Shown here piece after piece: positions 1 through 12,522 of a stretch of 64,000 nucleotides of DNA. Every line of letters begins with the position of its first letter. The stretch's first letter is position 1. The stretch is from Litoditis marina (Eukaryota; Nematoda; Chromadorea; Rhabditida; Rhabditidae). The stretch lies in the NCBI GenBank assembly GCA_964036275.1, contig OZ038433.1, positions 310,001 to 374,000 on the forward strand. Direction: 5' to 3'. The notes below the pieces were generated by a model. It searched no databases. It was given only the letters and a program-made list of their open reading frames with translations, and was not told where the DNA came from. Made by a program: the position numbers and the translations under genes.

Positions 1-277
1 GGCACCTGCTAATTTGTTAACATTACATGTTATACAGTAGAGCAACAGTGTTTGATAATCATGGAGTGTAAGACTGCCCATTTTCAGAAATATTTCAGAA
101 AGCAGATCCGTAATAATCTCAATATTTTAGAATATTTTCGATAGTGTTCCTGCAAAAAAAAGAGTGTTTTAAAGGACGAACTGAGGTTTCGAGGTTTAGT
201 TATATTCACATAATTCAGTTTGGAAAAATCTGTTCATCTGATTCTGATTTTTCATCATTGCATTGTTCTTGTTTCAG

Positions 278-3200
278 CTGTAGTCCAAGAGTCTTCGATG
301 CTCGGCTCTGACGGGGAGAGTGTGGAAGTTTCGCCCTGTACCTCGGATCAGACCCCGACCGGCGTTCCCCCCAGATACATTGTCAACGTCAAGTTGCGCC
401 AGAAACCTACCAGAAAATGGAGTGAGGTAGGAAAATGGTTATCAGTACTAATAGTTATATTTCCTACTCCCTAGTAACTTTTCATTATCCTCACATGAAT
501 TTGTTTATGTTTGATGACGCCATGTGGTGCAATATCGAACGCGTGTGGTGCAATAGAAAACGTGTATGATGCAATGAATGAGTCATTTTAGCGCATTGTT
601 TTTTTTTTCAATCAAGTAACTACTGGGTTTCTGCTTCGCTGAAGCTTTACTGCGATTATATCCAATCTTCGAAGCTCTTTGAAACTAATAAGCTTAAATG
701 GGATTGTCAGAAAATCATCTAATTAAAGTAATTAGACTGATGTTTTGGTTCGTTGTAGTTAGAAAAAAATGTTTCATAACTCATAATAACAAATAGTAAA
801 TAAGTTGCCAACTTTCAAGACCACAGTGCCCTTAGTATAGAATGTATGATCATTATAAATTACGTGTTTTCACAAAAAAACTGGTGCGTTTCAGGAAGAA
901 ATTCAGAAGCGTCTCTCGTTGCCAGCCGATTTACGGCTTCCTGTAAGTGTGGTGGAGAAGATGAATCGAACACCCACACTCGACCAACCGTTGACAAGGA
1001 AGAATAGACGAGTTTCTCTGGTGAGCAACACGATTTACTGCTTTCCATTCTCATATTCTCACATTTATGTTATTTATTTTACACAAAATGTGCAACGAGA
1101 CAAGTGGAAGAAGGAGGGAAAGAGATCAATCAATGACTATAAAAAGATATTTCTCATTTTCGACTGTTTTACAGTTTCTGTGGAAATCGTTCAGTAATCG
1201 ATGTAATTTTTGAATTGCTTATTGGCAAGAATGGTATATACGAGTTTCTCTGGTTAGAAAATTGATGTTGTTAGTATATATTTGTTTTCAGAATGAGATA
1301 GGATTCGGAAAGTTGGAAACGTATGAGAAGTTGAACAAGTTGGGCGAGGGGACCTATGCCACCGTCTATAGAGGATTCTCGGTTCTCACCAACAAATTTG
1401 TCGCCCTCAAGGTAGTTTCCATTGTCTTTTGTATGGTAGAGCATGTTTTTGCTCATTGCAGACAAATAACTAACATTGGTACACAAATGTATTTTGTGTC
1501 TCGAATTATTTATCACATTTTTTGAATTATTCGTTGCATATCCGCTTTTACGGTACTAAAAAACTATTTATGAGATATTTGAACTACTTTCCTACTTTTC
1601 TTCTCATTAACACTGTTTGCCGTAATTTTCTCACAAGACTGCTTGTTCATTGCTGGTTGCGGCTATTCTCCCGAGTCGGCACATACCCTATAAGTCGTTC
1701 TGACAAGTTGTCTCATCGTAACCGCATGACTGACACGCTGGGGTTGGAAGTTTGAAAAGCAGGCCAGTACCAACTTAGAATTAAGTGGAAGTTGGAAAGA
1801 TTACTCGAATTGGTCTCGATGGATTCGTTATTTTCTCGTTTGAAGGTGCATAGTGGATAAGTGAAAGTGAATTGACCACTTGCCCTTCTCTGCTGAGTTT
1901 GTTGTGTGTTTCCTATTCCATCTGCCGCTGCTGCCAATTTATGGACGTGCGAATGGCAATTGCGTCCCCAGTTATGAGCTGTTTTCAGGGTGGCAGTGTT
2001 GTAATAAAAACACCAGTCAACTCGCTCAACCCAACTCTCGAATCTTAGTTCTATTGGGCACTTAGGGATATTGGTCACATTCAAATAGCACTTACCGGCT
2101 TACCGCTAGTGATCCTTCTTTATTACAACAATTATTTGGTAGTTTTTATCCTTTGATAGCAAATGCGTTTTTTTTCCTTTTTCCACTGTGTAGGACACAG
2201 AGAGGAATATTGATTGTCATAAATCTCCGTTTTTCTATCATAATAATCAGAATCAACTCCTAGATTGAGTAAATTAATTAAATTTGTAAATAGCGTTACT
2301 CACATTCCGCATACACCGCTAAACGTCGGACAAGGGCAGTGAAATATCGTGATCCCTCCTACTTTTTTGTATCGCGACCTCACAGAACCGCGATTTTCAC
2401 TCATTTTTCACAAATTATCGACGATTTTGTACGGACTATGTGTATGTGGACTATGAACAGAGTTCATAATGAATCCGCGTCACCTACTTTTACATATTAA
2501 TTAATCGCGACCGTTTATCGAAACCCGGCTATCATTAGTGTTGATCAAATAGAATCCGTTGTAAATTCTATCGACCGAATAAACTTACTTGTCCTTTTGC
2601 AGGAGATTCGTCTGGAGCAGGAGGAGGGAGCGCCATGCACGGCAATTCGCGAGGTTTCGCTGTTGAGGAATCTGCGGCATGCGAACGTCGTCACTCTACA
2701 CGATATCATACATACGGATCGACTTCTCACGTTGGTTAGTAGAATTTGTAATAGACAAACTAGGAGTTTGATCAGAGCAAACAAGGTTTATTTCATCTCT
2801 CTCTCTCTATTTTCTCTATCTTATCTGTCTTATGTGACACTTAAAATGACTCAATGCCACCTACGTTATATCAATATGGTAATAGACTTTGGGCGAATTC
2901 TCCATTTAACCGCGTTTTTTGTTAACCGCGCCAGTTAACCGTTAACCAAAAAAATGGTCAACACTTTTGTTAATCACTTGTCGCCCAAAAGACAGAAAAA
3001 GGGTTACCAAAGGGTTAATAGAAAAATGGTTAACTGTAAAAATTGGTTAAACGGTTAACTGTCAGGGTTAACGAAATTCGCGGTTCCTTGTGGAATTTGC
3101 CTAGACTTTGTGTCTCATCTGAAAACGGAAATGTCAGATTGACATTAATTACCCTTGTTTTTCCGAGAAAAAAGTCAATGATCGTGATTGTGTCGTTTCT

Positions 3201-6049
3201 CGTGGAAAATGAGTTGATAAGTTATCGTATTTTCGAACTGTTGTTGAAGTGCATCCTTTTCTTATATTTAGGTATTCGAATATGTGGATCGGGATTTGAA
3301 ACAATATATGGATGCGTGTACTGGCCCGATGACAATGAACAACGTCCGAGTCAGTTTGCTTTTTTCTTGTTCTCTCAGGTTTTTTTCAGACTGGTAGGAA
3401 ACGTCATTTCTTAATCGCATTTGGATTTGGATCACATTTCCGTGAATGTTAAGATGGGATTAGTTGAGTGTGTTCAAGTAAAAGTTGTTATTTAAAGATG
3501 AGCAGATGAAAAAGTCGAATGATGGTAAACTATTTTGTTTGTTTGAGGGGATTAGTGATTTAAAATTTAAACAATGTCTCATTTCGTATTCCTGATCCTG
3601 AACTACCATTCTCACGATGTGTTTTCCAGTTGTTCCTGATGCAACTGTTGCGTGGTCTCGCGTATTGTCATCAACGTCGCGTCCTTCATAGAGATCTGAA
3701 GCCGCAGAATCTGTTGATCACGGCCAAGGGCGAGTTGAAGCTGGCAGATTTCGGCCTCGCCCGAGCCAAGTCCGTTCCCACCAAGACCTTCTCGAACGAG
3801 GTGGTAACACTGTGGTATCGACCACCGGATGTTCTTCTTGGTTCGTTTAGATTATTTTAAGTCGTCACTGAGATCAAAACACTACGTTCTGCAGTTGCTA
3901 GCTTGTGTTTGTGTTACTAGCCTGCACTCGTTCGTATTTTCCTGTAGTAATGAAATGAGTATCAAATTGAAAATAACTGTGTTGGGATAGTGGTCTGACA
4001 TGGTATTATCTGTGCTTTAGTATTTCCAATTGATTAGAAATCCGTCTCTCGTTATTGATTGCGAGTGTTTAGGCTCCACCGATTACTCTACTCACATCGA
4101 TATGTGGGGTGTAGGGTGTATTCTGTTCGAAATGGTGTCTGGTCGAGCACTCTTTCCTGGCTCCATGGCAGATGAACAGTTGGGACTGATATTCAGGTTA
4201 GTTTCTGACATCAACCATGCACTACTCTCCACTCCGCTGTTATCTCACACCGCTAAGTAATTTTTTGTGACTGGGTTGGGGCTATCAAGGGCCTTTTTGT
4301 CCGGTCACCCGTGAGCTATCCTCTTGCATTCATCCACTTTTACGCTAATTTCGCTTTTAATCGAAGAAGGCACGAACTAAAGTTCATTTAGTTAAACAAA
4401 GCGGTGGATTCTCACTCGGCGGTAACTAAATGGGGATTCTATAAAGTAATAGGGATTGCTGGGTAAGAAAATAGAAAACTAGCTGATGTTCGCAGAGATT
4501 CCGCGACAACTCGTCCCCGCGCGTCGCGTGTGCGACAACTCGTCCCCCATCATGCGACAACTCGTCCCCAATGTTTTGGCACAAAACAAGCTAAAAACGA
4601 AGTTTCAAAGTGAAATTACACTTTGTAAAGTTTCCTACTTCATATTGAATACAAATTGACTATAAATACATTCGGAAAATTGAGTAAGGCGTCACTTATT
4701 TGAGAGAAAACGACAAATTAATGAAAATTGTGATAATTGTAGCATAGTATGATTTATATTGGTTATTTCCAATTCTTTCTTATCTCCAAGGTTGCCTACA
4801 GCCTTTAGTATAAAATTTAATCCATTCACTATTTTAATTTGTAAGTTTCAAGCTAATTTGAGCATTTTTTGAGCTGGGGACGAGTTGTCGCACGCAATGC
4901 GGGGACGAGTTGTCCGTAAACGGTTCGCAGAAGGTATTATCTGATATTTGATGTGTTAACTGGCAAACATGTCCACCATTGCGATCATTAGCCTATATCG
5001 TTGGATTGAGTTCTTGTGGTATTTTCCTGCCTCCGTCGCGTATGGTAATAAGGCCATTTGTTGTTTACAGAACCCTTGGCTCTCCACGAAGGGATCGTCA
5101 CCCCACTATCTGTGCTCGCCCCGCCTACGCAGCTTACGCACATAAGACGTATGTGGCTGAGCCATTGATTCGACAAATTCCCAGAATCGACTCCGCCGGA
5201 TACGACTTACTTCAGAAATTCCTCCAGGTAGCTCTTGATTTTGATCACATTACATCTGCACTCATACACCGGTAACGTCCGACTATTCGACAAGAGGGAG
5301 TCCATTTTTAAATTGAAACACATTAATAGTTAATGATTTTGCATCAAACGTATTTAATTTTTCTCGTTTTCGGCGAGAAAGTACGTAATGCGTAATGACT
5401 ACACTGTACTGAAGAATGGTTATGTTCATGTGTGATTTGTTGTACTTGTACACAGAACACACAGGTTCAAGTTAAACAGTGAGTAATCTAATCTACCATC
5501 AAAGTAAGGTGTTTGCTCACTTAGATGTTTGTTCATATATCATATTTTGAGTTTAATTTATAGAGTTTCGAGGTTACTTATACTTGTTTTAAACCGAGAC
5601 ATTCTATCACCTAAAAGATGCGTTTCTAGTACGAGGGTGATGCGAGAATCTCAGCTCGCGATGCTATGCAACATCCTTTCCTCCGAAGTCTGGCTCAGAA
5701 GGTGTGTCACTTTTCTTTTTTGTTTTAAATTGAAAATATTCAATTGAAGCTTAATGTATACTTATTGGTTCTCTCAATCAGATAGAGAGGTGTGATGCAT
5801 TCAGAATATAAGAAATATTATACTTTTCTTATATACTTCATAGTCACGATGCGCACATTTTGCTTTGATATAATTTTTTTCTTCTAGGTGTATAATGTAC
5901 GTAATGATGTTCAGATTACTCATCTACGCGATGACGAGTCAATTCTGTCGGTCGACGGAATCTCGCTGGACAAAGACCCTCAGGGCCCGAAGGAGTCCCA
6001 GCTGCAGCGAATTTCCAAGGGGACACGGCGTCAGAGTCTCCTGATTTGA
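278..6049 (+). CDS. pct-1: PCTAIRE-family cyclin-dependent kinase (CDK16/17/18 orthologue), 5'-partial
   Basis: Spliced exons: 278-426, 895-1020, 1292-1411, 2603-2734, 3272-3349, 3630-3840, 4073-4196, 5071-5227, 5630-5701, 5888-6049 (stop TGA). Phases agree at every junction. The first listed exon opens at a TTTCAG acceptor, so the true start lies upstream of the window. Seen: an N-terminal extension with KRLSLP and RRVSL serine sites, then IGFGKLETY and the glycine loop GEGTYATVY. After these come the PCTAIRE helix that names the family, catalytic HRDLKPQN, magnesium-binding DFG, and the activation segment through [14 protein letters not shown]. The tail ends RRQSLLI. Known of the family: activated by cyclin Y with 14-3-3, and PKA phosphorylation at the second N-terminal serine inhibits it. 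In C. elegans PCT-1 with CYY-1 controls presynaptic cargo transport. No kinase motif is missing, so the gene looks functional. Symbol is by orthology. Confidence 0.95.
2911..3085. repeat. Degenerate inverted repeat rich in GTTAAC
   Basis: Lies in intron 4 of the kinase gene. It is built of repeated GTTAAC/GGTTAAC words in both orientations and should fold back on itself. Related low-complexity foldbacks occur at 14120-14355 and 44720-44912. The 3' part (about 3052-3112) is shared with 51702-51750 in the beta-galactosidase gene. Confidence 0.6.
4502..4917. mobile_element. Inverted-repeat element with CGACAACTCGTCCCC termini
   Basis: In intron 7 of the kinase gene. The left end has three copies of the word gcgacaactcgtcccc (about 4502-4571). 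The right end has two copies of the complement ggggacgagttgtcg (about 4875-4917). Between them is AT-rich sequence with no ORF. The opposed termini suggest a non-autonomous DNA transposon or foldback element. No target-site duplication was resolved by eye. Confidence 0.55.
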
Positions 6050-7451
6050 TATCTGATCTCTTCTATGTATGTTCTACAATAAGTATCTACCCAATTAATG
6101 GCTATGGTAGCAAGATGAGCTAGAAAGCGTCTAGGTGTCGGCCCATAGGTTTTTTTTGTTATCGACTGTGAGCATTTTCCCCTCCAACGAGCATTGACGT
6201 GTTTTTTCCTTCTGATTGTATGGCGGGCATTGTCTACCCGGTCGATTCTTTCATTCAATAGCCTATTTATTGGTTTGTTTAATATACGATTAGGCGGGAA
6301 GATCATACTATTTCTCTAAGGTTATTTCCGTTTTCATGTGTTCTTGTGTATATTATTTTCCATCTCTACTACGTGGTCTTTGGGGTTGTGTGGTATTGCT
6401 ACTGGTTGCTGTTCGATTATCCCCCCCCCCCTCTCGCTGAGTTTCTTCTCGAAGGAATAATCACTAATAGTTTGTATACCGAATCTCTTAGTTCTCTTGA
6501 AGAAGTTGAGGCGTGTATTCTCATAATGTTTAGTCGCATGTTGAGGCGTGTATTCTCATAATGTTTAGTCGCATAATAGGAGAAATTGTGTTGTCAGTTG
6601 CAGATCTGTGATTATTTTCTTGTTTCATTAGACGGACCAAATTTCTATGAGATTCAAATTGTATGTACATTTATACTTAAAAATTTATCGGAAGCAAACG
6701 CAACAGTGAAATAAGTGTGCACCCATTGGATTGTTATTCTATGTTTGGTTTCCGTTAGTTTTCAGTGTTGTTTGAGATGTGTTGTGGGAATAATTGAGTT
6801 TTATGTCCGAGACACTTGTGTTTCAAACAGTTAACACAACAGTCATTCCCGGTGTGTCCCTTTCTTTGCATTGTTTTACCGATATCTGTTCCAATAGTTT
6901 CACCTGTCCTTTTCTCTTTATTCCGTCTTTCCCAACTACTTATTTATACTAGGATGTGGTTTTATGAAATTATGTACTTCTCAACAACTGTTTGTGTAAT
7001 TTGTGAACCTGTGAATGTTTGAATTTTTCCAAACCAATGCCCCATTTGTTGAGAACGATGTTTATGAATATCATAGGTATATAACATAGTTAATTTAATT
7101 TGAATAAATATAAGTATAATTCTGTTTGTTTTCGAGTGCGTCAATGCCGCTACAGTTTTACTTCTTGAAAATATGATCACGTAACGCTCTGAGTTAGGCG
7201 GAATTACATTGGTTTGGTCGTTTCTCTAGATGTGGTCAAATAAGGCCTTTCATGGAAACCGCTCCCGTTTCAATTATGAACAATCCTATTTGTAATAACA
7301 AATTGAAAAAAAATACATTGTTTTCTAATCTTTTTTTTTCACGTTCAACGTGAATGTTCTACCGACCATTAGTATATCCTAACCGACATTTCATTATCAA
7401 CATAATAACAGCATTAATTGCATTTCTATTCTCCTTCTCTTTCAAGACAAT
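6050..7451. other. Intergenic: kinase 3' UTR and CSN5 upstream region
   Basis: No coding potential is seen. Contains a 35-bp tandem duplication and a run of C at 6421-6432. The stretch just before the CSN5 start (7425-7450) is pyrimidine-rich and ends in an AG, which could serve as an outron trans-splice acceptor, but no spliced leader is visible here. Confidence 0.5.
6505..6574. repeat. 35-bp perfect tandem duplication
   Basis: The unit beginning gttgaggcgtgtattctcat occurs twice back to back (6505-6539 and 6540-6574) with no visible differences, downstream of the kinase stop. Confidence 0.9.
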
Positions 7452-10400
7452 ATGATGGGTGAGAAGATGGATGAACAGCCCTCGTCTTCCGCTTCTGTTC
7501 CGCAGAAGAATTGGGAGCTCGCAAATCAGGTATGAGTATAGAAGGTTGGGGAGTAATGTACAATTAACCCTTCCCCCTCCCAACCTAAAAACAGGTGGAG
7601 CAGAGAGTATTAATCAGGTTAAGTAGTTAACCGTCGGGAACATATTAAGAGTTTAGTGGTTCCCGGACCATGCAAACATAATTGACGTCACAGTCGGCAT
7701 GTGGTTTTAAGCAAAGTGCAACAAACATTTGAGTGAACTTTCGAAAAACATACTCGAGTGAACTTCCACAACAGCTCTTATAAAGGGTCGCAACGTTTGA
7801 TTATTTTCATGCAAGTCTGTATACCGGGAAAAGTAGTTGGTGAACAGTTGTTATCCGATTCAGCATGTGCTAATGTTTTGCGGTACATATTACCTGTCTC
7901 TGGCCGTTTTTCAGTTAAATACAACAATGTGTAATTGAGTATTTCAGATTGTGGATTTGGATTCGATCTACGACTACAACGAAAAGGAGCAACTAGAGAT
8001 TCGCAATGCCAAGCCGTGGGAGAAGGATCAGCACCTTTTCAAGGAAGTCAGTTTCTCCAGCCTCTTCGATATCGATACATTTTTTTGATATGGAGAAACC
8101 TTTTCATTGGATGAACGGCGTCATTCTTACTGTGCCTTTTAATAAGGAGAATCGAAACAATAACTAGCCGAAAATGTGCCTTTGATCAAGGTAAATGTGA
8201 TACTTGCTTGTAAACCAAGTTTTAGCCATTTGACGACGGTTTAGGCCGCCTAGGGTATCATATCCTCGTTTTCCGTTTTGAACTTATTATAAAAGTAGGC
8301 GGCTGGCTGTCCATGAAATAGAATCGCGAACCCTATAGCTTACCAAGATACTTTTTTAAAGTTTTTGATTACCCGAAATTCGTTGGTGAATTCAGACCAT
8401 AGTGAACCACAACTCAACCCGCCATAACTCGGTCCTATCTGAGTCGGAGGGGTGTGGTTCGAAGTTTCGTTCTTTACTGGAGCGGTAAACCGGGCTGCGT
8501 GAGTTCTATGTTCTAACCTGTTGTTTGGTTCTCCAGTGACTGAGTCACCCTTTCTTAGGGACAAGGAAGCGGTTCTCTTGTTCTATTGAATTGGTTGTGG
8601 ATATCACATATTAACGTTTTATTGTGTTTATTAAGGTGAAGATTTCCGCTGTAGCCCTTTTGAAGATGGTCATGCACGCCAAAAGAGGCGGGAATCTGGA
8701 GGTAAGTTAATAGCCTAGTTTTCAGTTTTTCACGTTTCCGTATTTAAGTAGTTTATAAAACAATTGGTGGGCTTACCGATTCTCGAGAAGTCCTATTTTT
8801 TATAACAGGAAATTTACACAAAATGACGCAGTTACCGCCAAAAACGCATATAGTCTGATGTGTTTTGCTGTGTGATAGTGGTTCATTGTTTGTTGACTTG
8901 CAAGTTTACCAGACGCAAGTTTGGCTTACCTTCATACTTATACTTGGTACTGCTATTTACTTTTTGTGAAATCAATTGTTCAACCCTAGGTGATGGGTCT
9001 GATGCAGGGAAGAGTGGAGGGAAATGCGTTCCTTGTCATGGACTCGTTCGCCCTCCCTGTTGAGGGAACTGAAACAAGGTCGGTATTCCTTGTGGCGCCT
9101 CTCATACACCGCCACGGCGTTTCATGGAATAGAGGGTACCCAACAAATTCAAGTTAAAAATGGGGGTCGCGAGTTGAACACTAACGATGTTCACACTTGG
9201 CAGTGAATGGATTTCAGACCCTTGGGGGTGTATGGTGCATTTTATCAGCCCTCACTGATTCTTATTTATCTGTCCGTCTGGTTTAAAGTGAATGAACATT
9301 AATTCTCTCCCCACTCCCCCCCCCCCCCCCCCCTCTCTCTCTCTCTCTCTTCCATCTCAGAAGATCACTGGGGGGGGGGGGGTTGCATGGCTCAATAGCG
9401 TATATGTTGTTTATCTTCGTTCAGCACTTCGCAAAAACACTTTTCACAATAGCTGTATTGGTTTTCTGTATTATTTACACTTATTTTTCTTACCCGAATT
9501 CCCGAATGTTTACAGAGTAAATGCCCAATCTGCTGCCTATGAGTACATGACAGTCTTTCACTGATCTCTGCGAAACTGTTGGGAAAAAGGAAAAGGTGAG
9601 TTTATCAATTCAGTAATGTTTTTGGAGCATCCGACTGGGATACTTAACGGTGTATTGCTTTTCAGATTAGTGTTCATCTTTGTGGCTCTTGTACCTTTCC
9701 ATTCACCTTTCCATACAAAGTTGAAAATCGTTCAAAATGTAGTTTTGTTCCTTAGTTGAGACTGGGATACGATAAATTACAAATTTAGAATGAGACAACA
9801 TATTTTTCTGAGCGACATGGATATCCTTTTTGGAACACAATGTTTATAACCTATTTCTGGTTAGGGGACTCATCGTTCTTTTTTAACTTCCTCGTCTTTG
9901 GTTTACAAAATTTCATGTGGAACTTCATATTGTAGAACAGGGTGTCTCGAGGTCATCTTCATAGATGTACCATAAACTGAAAACGAACCAGCAGCATTAC
10001 CAGTTGACATTGATGTGTGTACCCATTTGTAGGTGGTCGGTTGGTACCATTCTCACCCGGGTTACGGTTGTTGGTTGTCGGGTATCGATGTGGCCACACA
10101 GTCGCTCAATCAACAGTTCCAAGAACCCTGGGTGGCAATTGTCATTGATCCCCTGCGAACCATGAGTGCCGGAAAGGTGAGCAGCACGTTTATGGTTTTA
10201 TTTATGTAATATGGAATTGGTTTTCTTCAACTATCAGCTGAAGATGTAATGAGTTTTTCTGCTAGGATGCTTGTTTTTTTGCCGAGAACGAGATTCGCTC
10301 TGGCTAAATAGGTAGAAATGCGTTCCTTTTTATAGTATAGACAGTTCTCCGGAATGAATCAACGATATGTACATGAAAAATTTACTGGTTTGAAATAGGC

Positions 10401-12185
10401 TTATATATTTTCAATGGTTCGATAGTTCTATTTTCGGTTATTGGCGCGTTAAATGAGTAATTAAGGACCCCAGGGTACCGTTTTTATCTGAACCCAACTG
10501 TTATACGTTACTTATTTGCAGGTGGATATCGGTGCATTCCGTACGTATCCGAAGGGCTATAATCCCCCGGATGATGGTCCTTCTGAGTATCAGACAATTC
10601 CGCTGGAAAAGATTGAAGACTTTGGAGTGCACTGCAAACAGTACTACTCTCTCGATGTCAGCTTCTTCAAGTCTGAATTGGGTGCGTGTTTTATCCAGTT
10701 ATTCGAAATAATGTAGCGTATAGTATAGACTTGTGTTAGTATTTACTTGTATGTAAACTCGAAAGTCAGTAGGTCAAGTATTCATTTCAGATACTCGTTA
10801 GATTAAATGAATAGTATGAGAGAGTTTACTTAAGACTTCACTATCATACTACAGTAAAGTGGTCCGAATAGTTACAATATTTCATGAAACGAACTTTCGT
10901 GTACTTTCGACACAACATCAAGGAGTGTCGCGTATCGAAATAAAACGGCTTCATTTCTGTGAAGTAGTCACACCTTACTGGTATGTTCACTGTTTATTTT
11001 CATTGCAGATTCTCATGTTCTGAATGCGTTGTGGAACACGTACTGGCTGAATACGTTGACAAGTTCACCGCTGCTCTCCAATGCAGCCTACATCAATAAT
11101 CAGATCACAGATGTTGGAAGCAAGATGAAAAACGTTGGTTTCCCATTCTATTCGAGTTTTTATGCAAGACTAATAGATTTTTGTTGCGAAAAAAAGTCGA
11201 TAGTCATGTTTAGTGCACGATTTTGGCACGATGAAACCTATGGTCGAGCTGTCTGTTACTACACACATGTGTTGACACAGTTCACACCAGTCGTGTCACC
11301 TGTGGCCGTATTCGCCAATCCGCGGGAAGCTGAAATACCTTCCCGCGGGAAGGTAGAGCATAAAAATAGTGTGCTGGTGAGGAGGGTCCAGAGACACGGG
11401 AAGCTTTTTCACCCTACCGCGACATTGGTGAATACGGCCACTGCGGAATCATTTACGGAATCTTTGTTTAGTTATTCAATACCAAACACGTTTTCCGAGG
11501 CCTCTTGAGCCGCAGTACATTTCTACTGTTTTTTTTTCGCGTAAACTTTTCAAAAATATGCGACATGAAACACATAATTTCACACTTTCTATTGCAGTTG
11601 GAGAAGAAGTGGAGCCGCGGGGATCGATCAGCTGATCTGGGCGATCAATTGGAAAAGGTCCCTTTCATATTTCCCAGTCCTTTTTCTCCCGTACATCATT
11701 GAGTCCGGGCTGGTGTTCATGTTTGGTTTTCAATGCAAATACGTGAAGCTTCATCATTTGGAATGTCAAAAATCACGAGAACGAGTCGCATGAAGAGTTT
11801 TTCAATTATTTCTTCGTAGTTTGTTTTCATTCTCTTCCGGTTATTCGAAAAGATTTGTCGTTTTTGCGAACATAACGCTGAATTCAAACATTTTGATCCA
11901 TTAATAACTAGTAATATTTGTTTAGGCAGTTCGTGATGCTCGAAATATTGGCACCGAGTTGGTTTCCAGTTTGATGATTCAGCAACTGAAGAGATCGCTA
12001 TTCAATCACAGGTAGTTCTTTCCCAATCCTTGAAAAGTTGCTCTGAATCGGTATTACTAAACATGTTCGAAATCTCATTATTATTGTTATAGTAGTAGAA
12101 TAGGGCTACAGTCGCCAAGTCCACTTCATTAATTTTCTGCCACCCTCGATCCTACTCTCCCATCTACTGCCTGCTTCCCCTTCTC

Positions 12186-12258
<73 letters not shown>

Positions 12259-12522
12259 CTCTCTCTCTTTCTTCTCCTTTTTTTTATCCATATCAGTTGA
12301 TTCAGATGTTGTGCCCACGAGGCGGAGAATGGTCCGGCCGAGATGCCTGTCGATGAACATGTCCCCCCAGTCCAACCGGATGCGGCTGACCCGAATGTGG
12401 TGGCTGGCGCGATGGCGGTGCACCAGCTGGTTGACGCAGTTGCCGTGCAGGAAGAACCTCAGGACATGGTAGTCGAACCGGCAAAAAATGAGATGGAAGC
12501 CGCCGAAACGGCACAAAAATGA
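7452..12522 (+). CDS. csn-5: COP9 signalosome complex subunit 5 (JAMM metalloprotease), frameshifted as given
   Basis: Exons: 7452-7529, 7948-8046, 8636-8701, 8990-9078, 9516-9595, 10033-10176, 10522-10681, 11009-11133, 11598-11657, 11926-12011, 12306-12522. If the one-base excess in exon 5 is disregarded the product is about 400 residues, against roughly 330-370 for the family. CSN5 is the catalytic isopeptidase of the COP9 signalosome and removes NEDD8 from cullins. Seen: the JAMM glutamate in NLEVMG, then [17 protein letters not shown], the zinc-binding HxH and downstream Asp. The segment after it, [21 protein letters not shown], is nearly invariant in the family. Odd: exon 5 carries one extra base near 9556-9559, putting TGA in frame after MTVF. 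Exon 9 uses a weak GTCCCT donor. Exon 10 ends AG|GTAG, so retention of the last intron gives a stop at 12013-12015 and the usual LFN-type C terminus. Splicing instead adds 71 Ala/Val/Glu-rich residues. Confidence 0.93.
9316..9382. repeat. Poly-C, (CT)n and poly-G tracts
   Basis: In CSN5 intron 4: a C run (9316-9333), then CT repeats (9334-9350), then a G run (9371-9382). The C and G runs are complementary and could pair. Homopolymers of this length are prone to assembly error. Confidence 0.85.
12183..12276. repeat. (CT)n microsatellite in the last CSN5 intron
   Basis: About 70 uninterrupted bases of CT followed by a short broken extension, immediately upstream of the TTCAG acceptor (12301-12305) of the last CSN5 exon. 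It acts as an extreme polypyrimidine tract, so its length could influence use of that optional terminal exon. Confidence 0.9.
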
